From: Microlunatus kandeliicorticis
GTDB lineage: Bacteria > Actinomycetota > Actinomycetes > Propionibacteriales > Propionibacteriaceae
Assembly (NCBI RefSeq): GCF_014137855.1
Contig: NZ_JACGWT010000004.1
Location: forward strand, 1 to 64,000
Length of the DNA stretch: 64,000 nt
Direction: 5' to 3'
Shown: one piece after another, positions 27,150-36,654 of the stretch
Position numbering within the stretch: position 1 is the stretch's first letter
Layout: every line of letters begins with the position of its first letter
Notes under the pieces: model-generated
What the model was told of the DNA's origin: nothing
Seen by the model: the letters and a program-made list of their open reading frames with translations, nothing else
Database searches by the model: none
Translations under genes and position numbers: made by a program

Positions 27150-29297
27150 GGCGACGCTGGCGGCGCCCGGCGGGAGCAGCCGACGGCCGAGCAGGCGCTC
27201 GGTCCAGCCCTCGCGGTCGAGCAGCGGGACGATGCCGCCGTTGTGGAACGGCCAGCCGGCGCCGAGGATCAGGCACAGGTCGATGTCCATCGGAGCGGCC
27301 ACGACGCCCTCGGCGAGCATCAGCCCGACCTCCTCGGTCAGCGCGGCGAGCGCCCGGTCGCAGATCTGCTCCGGCGTGCTCGGCGACGTGCCGCCGGAGA
27401 ACATCGCCCGGACCTCGTCGGGGATCACCGGCGTGCCGTCCGGCCCGACGTCGGCGATCGTCCTGCGGCCTGAGGCGACCAGCTTCTGCAGCCCGGCGGA
27501 GACGCCGAACCGGTCACCGAACGCGTCGTGCAGGGTCTCGGCGACGTGCAGCGCGACCGCCGGCCCGACCAGCTGGAGCAGCGTCAGCGTCGACATCGGC
27601 AGGCCGAGCGGACGCAGTGCGGTGTCGGCCACCTCGATCGGGGTGCCCTCCTCGATCGCGCCGAGCACCTCGCCCATCATCCGGGTCAGCAGCCGGTTGA
27701 CCACGAACGCCGGCGCGTCCTTGACCAGCACCGCGTTCTTGCGCAGCCCCTTGGCCACGGCCAGCGCGGTCGCAGTGGTGGCGTCGTCGGTCGACGGCGT
27801 CCGCACCACCTCGAGCAGCGGCAGCACCGCCACCGGGTTGAAGAAGTGGAACCCGATCAGCCGCTCCGGGTGGGCCAGCCCCTCGGCCATCGCGGTCACC
27901 GACAGCGACGAGGTGTTGGTGGCCAGCACGCACTCCGCGCCGACGTGCTGCTCGAGCGCGGCGAACACCTGCTGCTTGGCGCCGAGCTCCTCGAACACCG
28001 CCTCGATCACGAAGTCGCAGTCGGCGAAGTCGGCGTAGTCGGTGGTTCCGCTGACCAGCGCGCCGAACCGGTTCCGCTGGTCGGTGCTGATCCGGCCCTT
28101 GTCGGCCAGCCCGTCCAGCTCACCGGCGATCCGGGCCAGCCCGGCGTCGACCCGACCCTGGTCGAGGTCGGTGATCACCACCGGGACGCCCAGCCGACGC
28201 GCGAAGAGCAACGCGAGCTGGGTGGCCATCAGCCCGGCGCCGACCACTCCGACCTTGCCGACGTCGCGGCTCAGCCACGACTCCGGCGCACCGGCGGGTT
28301 TGCGGGCGCGCTTCTGCACCAGCTCGAAGCTGTAGAGCCCGGCGCGCAGCTGATCGCTCATCAGCAGGTCGGCCAGGGCCTCGTTCTCGGCCGCGAACCC
28401 TTCGTCGCGGGTGGAGGTCTTCGCCGCGGCGATCAGGTCGAGGGCGCGGTGCGGTCCGGGGGCTGCCTTGCCGATCTTGGAGACCGCGAACCGGCGGCCG
28501 GCGGCCACCGCCGCGTCCCAGGCCTCGCCGCGGTCCACCGCGGGCCGCTCGACGGTGATCTCGCCGCGGACCACGCCCGCCGCCCAGGTGATCGAGGCGG
28601 CCAGGAAGTCGGCGCCGTCGAAGATCGCGTCGGCGATGCCGAGCTCGGCGACCTGCGGACCCGACAGCATCCGGTTCTGGCTGAGCGCGTTCTCGATGAT
28701 CACGCCGATCGCGCGCTCGGCGCCGATCAGGTTGGGCAACAGCCAGGCGCCGCCCCACCCGGGCAGCATGCCCAGGAAGCACTCGGGCAGCCCGATGCCG
28801 CGGGCGGCCGCGGAGACCGTCCGGTAGGTGGAGTTGAGCGCGATCTCCAGCCCGCCGCCGAGCGCGAGCCCGTTGACGAAGCAGAAGGTGGGCACGCCGT
28901 GGTCGGCCGGTGTGTCCCCGAGCTTGGCGAACACCGCGTGACCGAGCTCGGCGATCATGCCGGCCTGGGTGCGGTCGGTGATCTTGGGGACGCCGGTCAG
29001 GTCGGCCCCCGCGGCCAGGATGAACGGCTTGCCGGTGATCATGATCGCGCTGATCTCGCCGGCGTCGGCCCGGGCCAGGGCGGTGTCGAGGGCGGTGTTC
29101 AGCTCGCCGAGGCTGCGCGGTCCGAGGGTGTTCGGCCTGGTGTGGTCCTGGCCGTTGTCCAGGGTGATCAGCACCGCGGTGCCGGGACGGTCACCGCCGC
29201 CGCCCGGCAGGGCGACGTCGCGGGCCAGCGCGCGGGTGACCAGTTCACCCTCGGTGAGCGCGGAGGCGCGCTCGATCAGCTGCTGCAGGTCGCTCAT
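27144..29297 (-). CDS. fadB: Fatty acid oxidation multifunctional protein (enoyl-CoA hydratase/3-hydroxyacyl-CoA dehydrogenase)
   Basis: 717 residues, the size of FadB/FadJ alpha subunits. The N-terminal crotonase domain (about residues 15-310) has the oxyanion-hole segment GKPFILAAGADLTG and the GLALGGGLEIAL motif. The 3-hydroxyacyl-CoA dehydrogenase NAD domain starts near residue 335 with VGVVGAGLMATQLALLFA and includes GFHFFNPVAVLPLLEV; the C-terminal HCDH domain has VKDAPAFVVNRLLTRM. Together they carry out the second and third steps of beta-oxidation. ATG at 29297 overlaps the fadA stop by 4 bases, so the thiolase and this protein are made together. Confidence 0.93.
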   Translation of the reverse strand: MSDLQQLIERASALTEGELVTRALARDVALPGGGGDRPGTAVLITLDNGQDHTRPNTLGPRSLGELNTALDTALARADAGEISAIMITGKPFILAAGADLTGVPKITDRTQAGMIAELGHAVFAKLGDTPADHGVPTFCFVNGLALGGGLEIALNSTYRTVSAAARGIGLPECFLGMLPGWGGAWLLPNLIGAERAIGVIIENALSQNRMLSGPQVAELGIADAIFDGADFLAASITWAAGVVRGEITVERPAVDRGEAWDAAVAAGRRFAVSKIGKAAPGPHRALDLIAAAKTSTRDEGFAAENEALADLLMSDQLRAGLYSFELVQKRARKPAGAPESWLSRDVGKVGVVGAGLMATQLALLFARRLGVPVVITDLDQGRVDAGLARIAGELDGLADKGRISTDQRNRFGALVSGTTDYADFADCDFVIEAVFEELGAKQQVFAALEQHVGAECVLATNTSSLSVTAMAEGLAHPERLIGFHFFNPVAVLPLLEVVRTPSTDDATTATALAVAKGLRKNAVLVKDAPAFVVNRLLTRMMGEVLGAIEEGTPIEVADTALRPLGLPMSTLTLLQLVGPAVALHVAETLHDAFGDRFGVSAGLQKLVASGRRTIADVGPDGTPVIPDEVRAMFSGGTSPSTPEQICDRALAALTEEVGLMLAEGVVAAPMDIDLCLILGAGWPFHNGGIVPLLDREGWTERLLGRRLLPPGAASVAA

Positions 29298-30487
29298 CGG
29301 TCGCTCCAGTTCGGGTTCTCCCAGATCACGCTGCCGCCCATGCCGAGCCCGACGCACATCGTGGTCAGGCCGTAGCGCACCTCGGGGTGCTCGCGGAAGG
29401 TCCGGGCCAGGTGGATCATCAGCCGCACGCCCGAGCTGGCCAGCGGGTGGCCCAGCGCGATGGCGCCGCCGTACGGGTTGATCTTGGTGTCGTCCTCGGC
29501 GAGCCCGAAGTGGTCGCAGAAGGCCAGCACCTGGACGGCGAACGCCTCGTTGATCTCGATCGCGCCGATGTCGTCGATGCCGAGGCCGGCGGCCCGGAGC
29601 GCCTTCTCGGTGGACGGCACCGGGCCGACCCCCATCACCTCGGGCTCGACCCCGGCGAAGCCGAAGGCGACCAGCCGCATGGCGGCCGGCAGCCCGAGCT
29701 CGGCGGCGACGTCCTCGGCGGCCAGCAGGCAGGCGGTCGCGCCGTCATTGAGCCCGGCGGCGTTGCCCGCGGTCACCCGGCCGTGCGGGCGGAACGGCGT
29801 CCGCAACCCGGCCAGCGTCTCGACGGTGGTGCCCGGTCGCGGCGGCTCGTCGACGGTGGCCAGACCCCAGCCGAGCTCGCTGCTGCGGGTGGCCACGGGC
29901 ACCAGCGCCTCCTGCAGCACGCCGTCGGCGTAGGCCTGGGCGACCCGCGCCTGGCTGGTCGCCGCGTAGGCGTCGGCGCGCTGTCGGGTGATCCCCGGGA
30001 ACCGGTCGTGCAGGTTCTCCGCGGTCGAGCCCATCACCAGCGCGGAGGTGTCCACCAGCTTCTCGGCGACGATCCGCGGGTTCGGGTCGACCTGCTCGCC
30101 CATCGGGTGCCGGCCCATGTGCTCGACCCCGCCGGCGATGGCCACGTCGTAGCCGCCGAAGGAGATCCCGGAGGCGGTGGTGGTCACCGCGGTCATCGCG
30201 CCCGCGCACATCCGGTCGATGGCGAAGCCGGGCACCGACTTCGGCAGCCCCGAGAGCAGTGCGGCCGAACGGCCGATGGTCAGCCCCTGGTCGCCGATCT
30301 GGGTGGTGGCGGCGACGGCGACCTCGTCGACCCGCTCGGGCGGGAGCTCGGGGTGGCGGCGCAGCAGGTCGCGGATGCAGGCGATCACCAGGTCGTCGGC
30401 CCGGGTCTCGGCGTACAGCGAACCCGCTTTGCCGAACGGAGTGCGGACGCCGTCGACGAAGACGACCTCGCGTGCGGTGCGTGGCAT
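29294..30487 (-). CDS. fadA: Acetyl-CoA acyltransferase (3-ketoacyl-CoA thiolase)
   Basis: 397 residues, usual thiolase length. The nucleophilic cysteine is in DRMCAGAM near residue 90; the second half has INEAFAV, the histidine motif NPYGGAIALGHPLASSG, and the C-terminal CVGLGMGGSVIWE with the acid/base cysteine. It cleaves 3-ketoacyl-CoA to acetyl-CoA and a shortened acyl-CoA, the last step of beta-oxidation. The ATG at 30487 is supported by the -10 box TAATAT 7 bases upstream (leaderless). The promoter is overlapped by a palindrome, so the fadA-fadB operon is probably repressed, presumably by a fatty-acyl-responsive regulator. Confidence 0.95.
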   Translation of the reverse strand: MPRTAREVVFVDGVRTPFGKAGSLYAETRADDLVIACIRDLLRRHPELPPERVDEVAVAATTQIGDQGLTIGRSAALLSGLPKSVPGFAIDRMCAGAMTAVTTTASGISFGGYDVAIAGGVEHMGRHPMGEQVDPNPRIVAEKLVDTSALVMGSTAENLHDRFPGITRQRADAYAATSQARVAQAYADGVLQEALVPVATRSSELGWGLATVDEPPRPGTTVETLAGLRTPFRPHGRVTAGNAAGLNDGATACLLAAEDVAAELGLPAAMRLVAFGFAGVEPEVMGVGPVPSTEKALRAAGLGIDDIGAIEINEAFAVQVLAFCDHFGLAEDDTKINPYGGAIALGHPLASSGVRLMIHLARTFREHPEVRYGLTTMCVGLGMGGSVIWENPNWSDR

Positions 30488-30497
30488 GCGCCGTATA

Positions 30498-30511
30498 TTA
30501 CTCACGAGTAA
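30498..30511. promoter_or_regulatory. Palindromic operator overlapping the fadA -10 box
   Basis: TTACTC-AC-GAGTAA is a 6-bp inverted repeat with a 2-base spacer. On the minus strand its last TAA is the beginning of TAATAT (30495-30500), the likely -10 box, so a bound protein would block the promoter. The regulator is not encoded nearby. Confidence 0.6.
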
Positions 30512-30562
30512 CAAAGGCTTGTCACCCCGAGAACGCCACCGGGGCGGTCGCGGAGCGGGCCG

Positions 30563-31921
30563 TCAGGGACGCGGGTCGGGGAGCCGCGGCGTGATCAGCG
30601 GGACGACGATCGCGCGCTGCCAGGGGCGCGCGCCCTGCTCGGCCAGGAAGGCGTCGACGGCGGCCTCGGTGGCCGGCTCCGGCGGGGTCCAGGCCAGCCG
30701 CCGGACGTACTCGGGGGTGACCAGGTTCTCGATCGGCAGCCCCAGCCGCTCGGCCTCGGTGATCAGCACGCTGCGGACCCGCTGCAGCCGGGCGGCGGCC
30801 ACCGGGTCGCGGCTGGCCCAGATCCGGGCCTGCGGCGGGGCGTCGGTGTTGCGGTGCAGCGGCGGCAGCTGGTCCGGGGTCAGCGCCAGCGCGGTGTCGA
30901 GGGCGTGCAGCCAGTTGTTCTCCCAGCGCCGGACCGGCCGCTTGGTGAAGCCGGGCAGGCTCTGCAGCACCTTGCGGCTCGGGTGCCGGTGCAGCGCGAG
31001 CTCGACGATCGCCGAGTCCGGCAGGATCCGGGCCGGCGCCCGGTCGGTGCGCTGGGCGATCGCGTCGCGGGCCCGCCAGAGCTCGGCCACGATGGCCAGC
31101 CCGCGGGCCGTCCTGATCTTGTGGATGCCCGAGGTGCGCCGCCAAGGATCGGCCCGCGGCTCGCGCGGGGCGGTCGCCCCGGCGACCAGGTGGTCGAACT
31201 CCTGCCGGGCCCAGTCGTCCTTGCCGGCGGCCACGAGCTGGGCGGCCAGCGCGTCGCGGAGCTCGACCAGCAGCTCGACGTCGAGGGTGGCATAGACCAG
31301 CCAGGCGTCCGGCAGTGGCCGCACCGACCAGTCCGAGGCCGAGTGCTCCTTGAGCAGCCGGACGCCGAAGAGCTGCTCGACCAGGGTGCCGAGGTTGACC
31401 CGCGGATAGCCGAGCAGCCGGCCGGCCAGCTCGGTGTCGAACAACCGCGGCGGGACCAGCCCGACCTCGACCAGACAGGCGAGGTCCTGGGTGGCCGCGT
31501 GGATCACCCACTCGCTGTCAGCGAGCGCGGAGCCGAGCCCGGACAGGTCGGCCGGCGTCTCGGGCCCGGCCACGGTCGGCACGGCCGGCGACCCCGGCGC
31601 GCGGTGCTGGTCGGCGGCCAGCATCACCGGGTCGATCAGCACCGTCCCGGACCCGGCCCGGCGGAACTGGATCAGGTAGGCGCGCTGGCTGTAGCGGAAG
31701 CCGTGCGCACGCTCGGCGTCGACGGCCACCGGCCCGTGCCCGCCGGCCAGCCGGGCCGTCGCCTCGGCCAGCGCGTCGACGGTGCGGACGACCTCGGGCA
31801 CGCCCTCGGCCGGCGCGGTCAGCAACGGCGGGTCGGGTGACGCGCCGGGGAGCTCTCCGGCGGACTCCTCGGGGGACCCGGGAGAGGAGGCGGCGGGGAA
31901 GGAGGCGGGGGGAACGGTCAA
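30563..31921 (-). CDS. rnd: Ribonuclease D (DEDD exonuclease with HRDC domain)
   Basis: 452 residues. The exonuclease domain shows the first motif DAERAHGF (D-x-E), a second HAATQDLACL and a third YATLDVELL, which supply the DEDD metal ligands. An HRDC nucleic-acid-binding domain follows (about residues 270-340, around VVAELWRARDAIAQRTDRAPARILPD), and a C-terminal region as in actinobacterial RNase D homologues such as Rv2681. It trims structured RNA 3' ends. The start is TTG at 31921, which overlaps the DUF3000 stop as TTGA; the first 40 residues are Pro/Ser/Gly-rich and a later start cannot be excluded. Confidence 0.88.
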   Translation of the reverse strand: MTVPPASFPAASSPGSPEESAGELPGASPDPPLLTAPAEGVPEVVRTVDALAEATARLAGGHGPVAVDAERAHGFRYSQRAYLIQFRRAGSGTVLIDPVMLAADQHRAPGSPAVPTVAGPETPADLSGLGSALADSEWVIHAATQDLACLVEVGLVPPRLFDTELAGRLLGYPRVNLGTLVEQLFGVRLLKEHSASDWSVRPLPDAWLVYATLDVELLVELRDALAAQLVAAGKDDWARQEFDHLVAGATAPREPRADPWRRTSGIHKIRTARGLAIVAELWRARDAIAQRTDRAPARILPDSAIVELALHRHPSRKVLQSLPGFTKRPVRRWENNWLHALDTALALTPDQLPPLHRNTDAPPQARIWASRDPVAAARLQRVRSVLITEAERLGLPIENLVTPEYVRRLAWTPPEPATEAAVDAFLAEQGARPWQRAIVVPLITPRLPDPRP

Positions 31922-32526
31922 CGGGGGCGACTTCGCGCGTGCGGACCGCGGCGCGACGGCATCGACACCACGCCCGGTGGCAGCGGCGGCAGTCCGGCGG
32001 TGGTGCAGAGCAGCTCACCCCAGGCCTCGAGGTGCGGCAGCAGCGAGCCGGTGGTGCCGAGCTCGGGAGTCCAGGAGGCGCGGACCTCGACCTCGGCGCG
32101 CGGCGGGTCGAACTCCATCCCGCCGAAGGACTCGCTGCTCACCGAGGTGACCGTCCCGCTGGGCGCGACGTAGTCGGCGCCGTGCGCCTCCAGCGCGTCG
32201 ATCAGCCAGCTCCAGCCGACCTGGGCGAGCAGCGGGTCGGTGACCATCTCCGGGTCGACGTCGGCGCGGGCGAAGGTGACGCACCGGAAGGTGCCCTCCC
32301 AGGCCGCGTTCCCGGCCGGGTCGTGCAGCAGCACCAGCCGCCCGCTGCCGATCTCGCGGTCGGCGATGACGACGTCGGCGGTGATCGCGGCGGCGTGCGG
32401 CGCGATCCGTTGCGGAGCAGGGATCTCCTCGACCTGGAGCTCGGCGCGCCAGGGCGCAGCGGCCAGCTCGGCGGCGACCCGCCGGAAGAGGTCCGGAGCC
32501 GCCGCGGATCCGGTGTGAACGGCCAC
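31918..32526 (-). CDS. DUF3000 protein
   Basis: 202 residues, soluble. It fits the actinobacterial DUF3000 family (compare Rv2680): ...[15 protein letters not shown] near the N-terminus, [16 protein letters not shown] in the middle and [25 protein letters not shown] near the end. Function is not known, but the gene is consistently next to RNase D and hemE, and here overlaps RNase D by 4 bases, so a role in RNA metabolism is a reasonable guess and no more. GTG at 32526 lies 6 bases after TACTGT. Confidence 0.85.
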   Translation of the reverse strand: MAVHTGSAAAPDLFRRVAAELAAAPWRAELQVEEIPAPQRIAPHAAAITADVVIADREIGSGRLVLLHDPAGNAAWEGTFRCVTFARADVDPEMVTDPLLAQVGWSWLIDALEAHGADYVAPSGTVTSVSSESFGGMEFDPPRAEVEVRASWTPELGTTGSLLPHLEAWGELLCTTAGLPPLPPGVVSMPSRRGPHARSRPR

Positions 32527-32532
32527 CCCCTG

Positions 32533-32538
32533 ACAGTA
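32533..32538 (-). promoter_or_regulatory. -10 box of a leaderless promoter (DUF3000-rnd operon)
   Basis: TACTGT on the minus strand ends 6 bases before the GTG start; no ribosome binding site lies between. Confidence 0.5.
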
Positions 32539-32633
32539 CGCACCGGGCGCCGGGCGCGCTGGCCCGACGCGCCGATCCGTCGGCCCGGCCGGGCCGGTGC
32601 GAGCCCCCGGACGCCCTTGGGTCGCGTGCGAAG

Positions 32634-33758
32634 ATGACGCCCGTGCCCGTCCCGTCCACCACGCCTCAGCAGCAGGCCGAGAGCCCGCCGCCGACCGAGC
32701 CCGCGCTGCTGGCCGCGTGCCGGCACCGGCAGACCGAGGTCCCGGTCTGGTTCATGCGCCAGGCCGGCCGTTCGCTGCCCGAGTACCGCAAGGTCCGCGA
32801 GGGCATCCCGATGCTGGTCAGCTGCACCCGGCCCGAGCTGGTCGCCGAGATCACCCTGCAGCCGGTCCGCCGGTACGGCGTCGACGCGGCGATCTTCTAC
32901 AGCGACATCATGGTGCCGCTCAAGGCGGTCGGGGTCGACCTCGACATCGTCAGCGGCACCGGGCCGGTGATCGCGGCGCCGATCCGCGACGCCGCCGGGC
33001 TCGACCAGCTTCGCGCGCTGGAGCCCGACGACGTCGACTTTGTCACCGAGGCGGTGCGGATCCTGGTCGGCGAGCTCGGCGACACCCCGCTGATCGGCTT
33101 CGCCGGCGCGCCGTTCACCCTGGCCAGCTATCTGGTCGAGGGCGGCCCGAGCAAGGACTACGCGCGCACCAAGGCGCTGATGCTCGGCGACGAGCGGCTG
33201 TGGGGCGAGCTGTGCAGCCGGCTGGCCGCGATCAGCGCCGAGTTCCTCGCCGTCCAGGTGCGCGCCGGGGCCTCGGCGGTCCAGCTGTTCGACAGCTGGG
33301 CCGGGGCGCTCAGCGCCGACGACTACCGCCGGTTCGTGCTGCCGTACTCGCGCCAGGTGCTCAGCCGGATCGCCGAGCTCGGCGTGCCGCGGATCCACTT
33401 CGGTGTCGGCACCTCCGAGCTGCTCGGGCTGATGGGGGCGGCCGGGGCCGACGTCGTCGGGGTCGACTGGCGGCTCCCGCTGGCCGAGGCGAGCCGGCGA
33501 ATCGGCCGGGGGTACGCCGTCCAGGGCAACCTCGACCCGGCGGTGCTGGCCGCGCCGTGGCCGGTGGTCGCCGAGCGCACCCGGCAGGTGCTCCGGTCGG
33601 GCGCCGAGGCGCCCGGTCACATCTTCAACCTCGGCCACGGGGTCGGTCCGCAGAGCGACCCGGAGATGCTGGCCCGGGTGGTCGACCTGGTGCACGCCGA
33701 GGGTGCCGAGATCCGCGCCGAGGTCCGCGAGCAGCTCGGGCTGGGCGCCTCGTCGTGA
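32634..33758 (+). CDS. hemE: Uroporphyrinogen decarboxylase
   Basis: 374 residues from the ATG. It removes four carboxyl groups from uroporphyrinogen III to give coproporphyrinogen III. The N-terminal signature [16 protein letters not shown] lies near residue 36, [17 protein letters not shown] near residue 155, and [14 protein letters not shown] and [14 protein letters not shown] are the later signature regions. An ATG at 32634 and an in-frame GTG at 32643 are possible; the GTG lies exactly 7 bases after GAAGAT (32630-32635) and may be the true leaderless start. It begins a hemE-hemY-hemQ operon. Confidence 0.95.
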   Translation: MTPVPVPSTTPQQQAESPPPTEPALLAACRHRQTEVPVWFMRQAGRSLPEYRKVREGIPMLVSCTRPELVAEITLQPVRRYGVDAAIFYSDIMVPLKAVGVDLDIVSGTGPVIAAPIRDAAGLDQLRALEPDDVDFVTEAVRILVGELGDTPLIGFAGAPFTLASYLVEGGPSKDYARTKALMLGDERLWGELCSRLAAISAEFLAVQVRAGASAVQLFDSWAGALSADDYRRFVLPYSRQVLSRIAELGVPRIHFGVGTSELLGLMGAAGADVVGVDWRLPLAEASRRIGRGYAVQGNLDPAVLAAPWPVVAERTRQVLRSGAEAPGHIFNLGHGVGPQSDPEMLARVVDLVHAEGAEIRAEVREQLGLGASS

Positions 33759-33777
33759 CCCGACCGGGGACCTGCCG

Positions 33778-35247
33778 GTGACCGGAACCGGCCCCGCGGG
33801 CCGCCACGTCCTCGTCGTCGGCGGGGGTCTCTCCGGGCTGGTCGCGGCCCGGCGGCTGTCCCGGGATCCCGGCGTCCGGGTCACCGTGCTCGAGGGGTCG
33901 TCCCGGCTCGGCGGCAAGCTGGCCCGGACCGTGTTCGACACCGGCGCACCCGACGGCCTGCGCGGCCCCGGCCTGGCCGACGATCTCGTGCTCGACAGCG
34001 GGGCGGAGTCGATGCTGGCCCGCCGGCCCGAGGGTCCGGCGCTGATCGCCGAGCTGGGGCTGGCCGAGCGCCAGGTCAGCCCGACCCCGGCCGCCCCCCA
34101 GGTGCTGATCGACGGCGAGATCCGCCGGCTGCCGCGGACCCTGCTCGGCGTCCCGGTCGACCTCGACGCCCTCGAGGGCTACCTGAGCCCGGCCGGGCTG
34201 GAGCGTGCCCGACAGGAGCCCGGGCTGCCGGCGCCGCCGCTGACCGCCGACGTCCCGATCGGGCGCTACGTCGACGAGCGGTTCGGCCCCGAGGTGACCG
34301 ACCGGCTGGTCGAGCCGCTGCTCGGCGGGGTCTACGCCGGGCACGCGCGCGAGCTGTCGTTCGCGGCGGTCAACCCGACGCTGTGGGCCCGCGCCGCGGC
34401 CGGCGGGTCGCTGCTGGCCGCGGCCCGCGCGCTGGCCGGGCCGGTGCCGGTGCCGGGGAGCGCCGGGCCGGTCTTCACCGGACTGGCCGGCGGGGTGACC
34501 GGGCTGGTCGACGCGCTGGCCGACGCGCTGCGCGCCGACGGCGTCGCGCTGCGGACCGGCTGCCCGGTCCGGCTGATGTGGCCGCGCGGCTCCGGCGGTT
34601 TCGTCTGCGAGGTCGGCGCGAACACCGACCCCGAGCTGCTCGAGGCCGACGCCGTGGTGCTGGCCGTCCCCGCGGGCGCCGCGGCCCGGCTCACCTTCGA
34701 GGTCGCCCCGGAGGCGGCGGCCGAGCTGGCCGGCATCCCCTACGCCTCGGTGGCGGTGATCACGCTGGTGGTCCGCGGCGCCGAGCTGAGCGGGTCCGGC
34801 CTGCTGGTGCCGCCCGGGCAGCTGCCCAGCGTCAAGGCGCTGACCTACGCGTCCAACAAGTGGGGCTGGGTCGCCGAGGCCGCCGCCCGCGCCTACCCCG
34901 ACCGACCCGAACCGCCGGCGGTGGTGCGGGCCAGCCTCGGCCGCTACGGCGAGGTCGGCGGGCTCCAGCACCCCGACGCCGAGCTGGTCGCCCAGACGCT
35001 GGCCGAGCTGGCCGCGGTGCCGGGCTGGTCCGGGGCCGAGCTGGTCGACTCCCGGGTGCAACGGTGGGGCGGGGGACTGCCGCAATACTTGGTGGGGCAC
35101 CGCGAACGGGTGGCCCGGCTCCGCGCGGCGGTCGACCCGATCCCGGGTCTGGCGCTCTGCGGGGCCTATCTGGACGGGACGGGCCTGCCGGCCTGCATCG
35201 CCAGCGGCGACCGGGCCGCAGGCGAGCTGCTGGCCGGGTCGGCCTGA
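33778..35247 (+). CDS. hemY: Coproporphyrinogen III oxidase (HemY/CgoX)
   Basis: 489 residues. FAD-dependent oxidase of the amine-oxidase fold: [15 protein letters not shown] at residue 14 for [17 protein letters not shown] after it, and the C-terminal [17 protein letters not shown] segment that closes the FAD site. In actinobacteria and Firmicutes this enzyme acts on coproporphyrinogen III to give coproporphyrin III, since the downstream hemQ is present; older annotations call it protoporphyrinogen oxidase HemG/HemY. GTG at 33778 has GGGGA ahead of it; it starts 20 bases after hemE. Confidence 0.92.
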   Translation: MTGTGPAGRHVLVVGGGLSGLVAARRLSRDPGVRVTVLEGSSRLGGKLARTVFDTGAPDGLRGPGLADDLVLDSGAESMLARRPEGPALIAELGLAERQVSPTPAAPQVLIDGEIRRLPRTLLGVPVDLDALEGYLSPAGLERARQEPGLPAPPLTADVPIGRYVDERFGPEVTDRLVEPLLGGVYAGHARELSFAAVNPTLWARAAAGGSLLAAARALAGPVPVPGSAGPVFTGLAGGVTGLVDALADALRADGVALRTGCPVRLMWPRGSGGFVCEVGANTDPELLEADAVVLAVPAGAAARLTFEVAPEAAAELAGIPYASVAVITLVVRGAELSGSGLLVPPGQLPSVKALTYASNKWGWVAEAAARAYPDRPEPPAVVRASLGRYGEVGGLQHPDAELVAQTLAELAAVPGWSGAELVDSRVQRWGGGLPQYLVGHRERVARLRAAVDPIPGLALCGAYLDGTGLPACIASGDRAAGELLAGSA

Positions 35248-35284
35248 CCAGGACGTGACCGGAACGAGACGAGGAGAGAACCCA

Positions 35285-35983
35285 GTGCGGGTCGAGGGTG
35301 CGGTCAAGGCACGGGAGATCAACGACACCATCCGCTACACGATGTGGTCGGTGTTCCGGCGCACCGGGCGTCCGGACGGCGACCCCAAGGAGGTCGCCGA
35401 GGCGGCGCTGGCCGAGATCGAGTCGGCCACCCCGGACGCCGACCTGGCCGTCCGCGGCTGGTACGACGTCGCCGGGCTGCGGGCCGACGCCGACCTGATG
35501 GTCTGGTGGCACGCGCCGACCTCGGAGACGCTGCAGGACGCCTACCACGCGCTCCGCCGCGGCACGCTGGGCAGCAGCCTGGAGCCGGTCTGGTCGCAGG
35601 TCGCGCTGCACCGCCCGGCCGAGTTCAACAAGGGCCACGTCCCGGCGTTCATGTCCGGCGAGGACCCCAAGGCGCACCTGTGCGTCTACCCGTTCGTCCG
35701 CAGCTACGAGTGGTACCTGCTGCCCGAGGAGGAGCGCCGGGCGATGCTCGTCGAGCACGGCAAGCTGGCCCGGCCCTACCCGGACGTCCGGGCCAACACG
35801 GTGGCCTCGTTCGCGCTCGGCGACTACGAGTGGATCCTCGCCTTCGAGGCGGACGAGCTGCACCGGATCGTCGACCTGATGCGCGACCTGCGCAAGGCGT
35901 CCGCCCGTCGGCACACCCGCGAGGAGATCCCGTTCTACACCGGACGCCGCCGGGAGCTGGCCGACCTGCTGGCCTCCTGGTGA
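35285..35983 (+). CDS. hemQ: Coproheme decarboxylase (HemQ/ChdC)
   Basis: 232 residues, chlorite-dismutase fold. It decarboxylates coproheme III to heme b with hydrogen peroxide, the last step of the coproporphyrin-dependent pathway. Family features are the [17 protein letters not shown] segment, the [12 protein letters not shown] motif containing the catalytic tyrosine region, and the [26 protein letters not shown] stretch that carries the axial histidine-equivalent and heme contacts (this motif set is that of actinobacterial HemQ). The GTG at 35285 has GAGGAGAGA upstream. Ferrochelatase (cpfC) is not in the window. Confidence 0.93.
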   Translation: MRVEGAVKAREINDTIRYTMWSVFRRTGRPDGDPKEVAEAALAEIESATPDADLAVRGWYDVAGLRADADLMVWWHAPTSETLQDAYHALRRGTLGSSLEPVWSQVALHRPAEFNKGHVPAFMSGEDPKAHLCVYPFVRSYEWYLLPEEERRAMLVEHGKLARPYPDVRANTVASFALGDYEWILAFEADELHRIVDLMRDLRKASARRHTREEIPFYTGRRRELADLLASW

Positions 35984-36004
35984 GCCTCGGCGACCGCTGA
36001 CGTC

Positions 36005-36038
36005 GAACGGCCCGCCCCCGGTCGGGGACGGGCCGTTC
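36005..36038. terminator. Hairpin terminator between hemQ and msrB
   Basis: A perfect 10-bp stem (36005-36014 with 36029-36038) encloses a further CCCC/GGGG pairing. It lies 21 bases after the hemQ stop and can serve the convergent msrB on the other strand. Confidence 0.75.
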
Positions 36039-36103
36039 TGCGTGGTCGCTCGTCGGCTGTCGGCTGCCGGCCCGCACGGCCGCGGGCCGACCAGCCGCGA
36101 CGT

Positions 36104-36541
36104 TCAGGCCCCGGCGGGCTCGAAGGTCATGCTGATCGAGTTGATGCAGTAGCGCTGGTCGGTCGGGGTGTCGTACCCCTCGCCCTCGAACACGTGCCCG
36201 AGGTGGCTGTCGCACCGCGCGCAGCGCACCTCCACTCGGCGCATGCCGAGCGAGCGGTCCTCGATGTAGCGCACCCGGTCCTCGGCCAGCGGCGCGAAGA
36301 AGCTCGGCCAGCCGCAGTGGCTCTCGAACTTCTCGTCGCTGCGGAACAGCTCGTACCCACAGGCCCGGCAGCGGTAGACGCCGGCCGCCTTGTTGTCGGT
36401 GTACTCGCCGGTGTACGGCCGCTCGGTGCCCGCCTCGCGGAGCACGTGGTACTCGGCGCGGCTCAGCTGGCGGCGCCACTCGTCCTCGGACTTGATCACC
36501 TTGCCGACGGTGGCGGCCGGGTTTTTCGTGGTGTCGGTCAT
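36104..36541 (-). CDS. msrB: Peptide-methionine (R)-S-oxide reductase
   Basis: 145 residues, full-length MsrB. Two CxxC pairs (CRAC near residue 58 and CARC near residue 107) bind the structural zinc; the catalytic cysteine is in RYCINS near residue 130, with the HCGWPSFF and GHVFEGEGY motifs between. It repairs methionine-R-sulfoxide in the cytoplasm. ATG at 36541 has GAGGAGGACC upstream. It is divergent from the LigD-type polymerase. Confidence 0.96.
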   Translation of the reverse strand: MTDTTKNPAATVGKVIKSEDEWRRQLSRAEYHVLREAGTERPYTGEYTDNKAAGVYRCRACGYELFRSDEKFESHCGWPSFFAPLAEDRVRYIEDRSLGMRRVEVRCARCDSHLGHVFEGEGYDTPTDQRYCINSISMTFEPAGA

Positions 36542-36641
36542 CGGTCCTCCTCTGTCGCCGCGGTCACGGCTGTGACCGCGGTCGTCTGCACGGACGTCAA
36601 CGCCCGCGACCTCGTCCGCTGTTCCCGCCCAGTCTGCCCGC

Positions 36642-36647
36642 TAGGGT
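36642..36647 (+). promoter_or_regulatory. -10 box of a leaderless promoter (LigD-type polymerase)
   Basis: TAGGGT ends 7 bases before the ATG at 36655, which decides the start in favour of this ATG over the in-frame GTG at 36646. Confidence 0.55.
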
Positions 36648-36654
36648 GAAGCGC

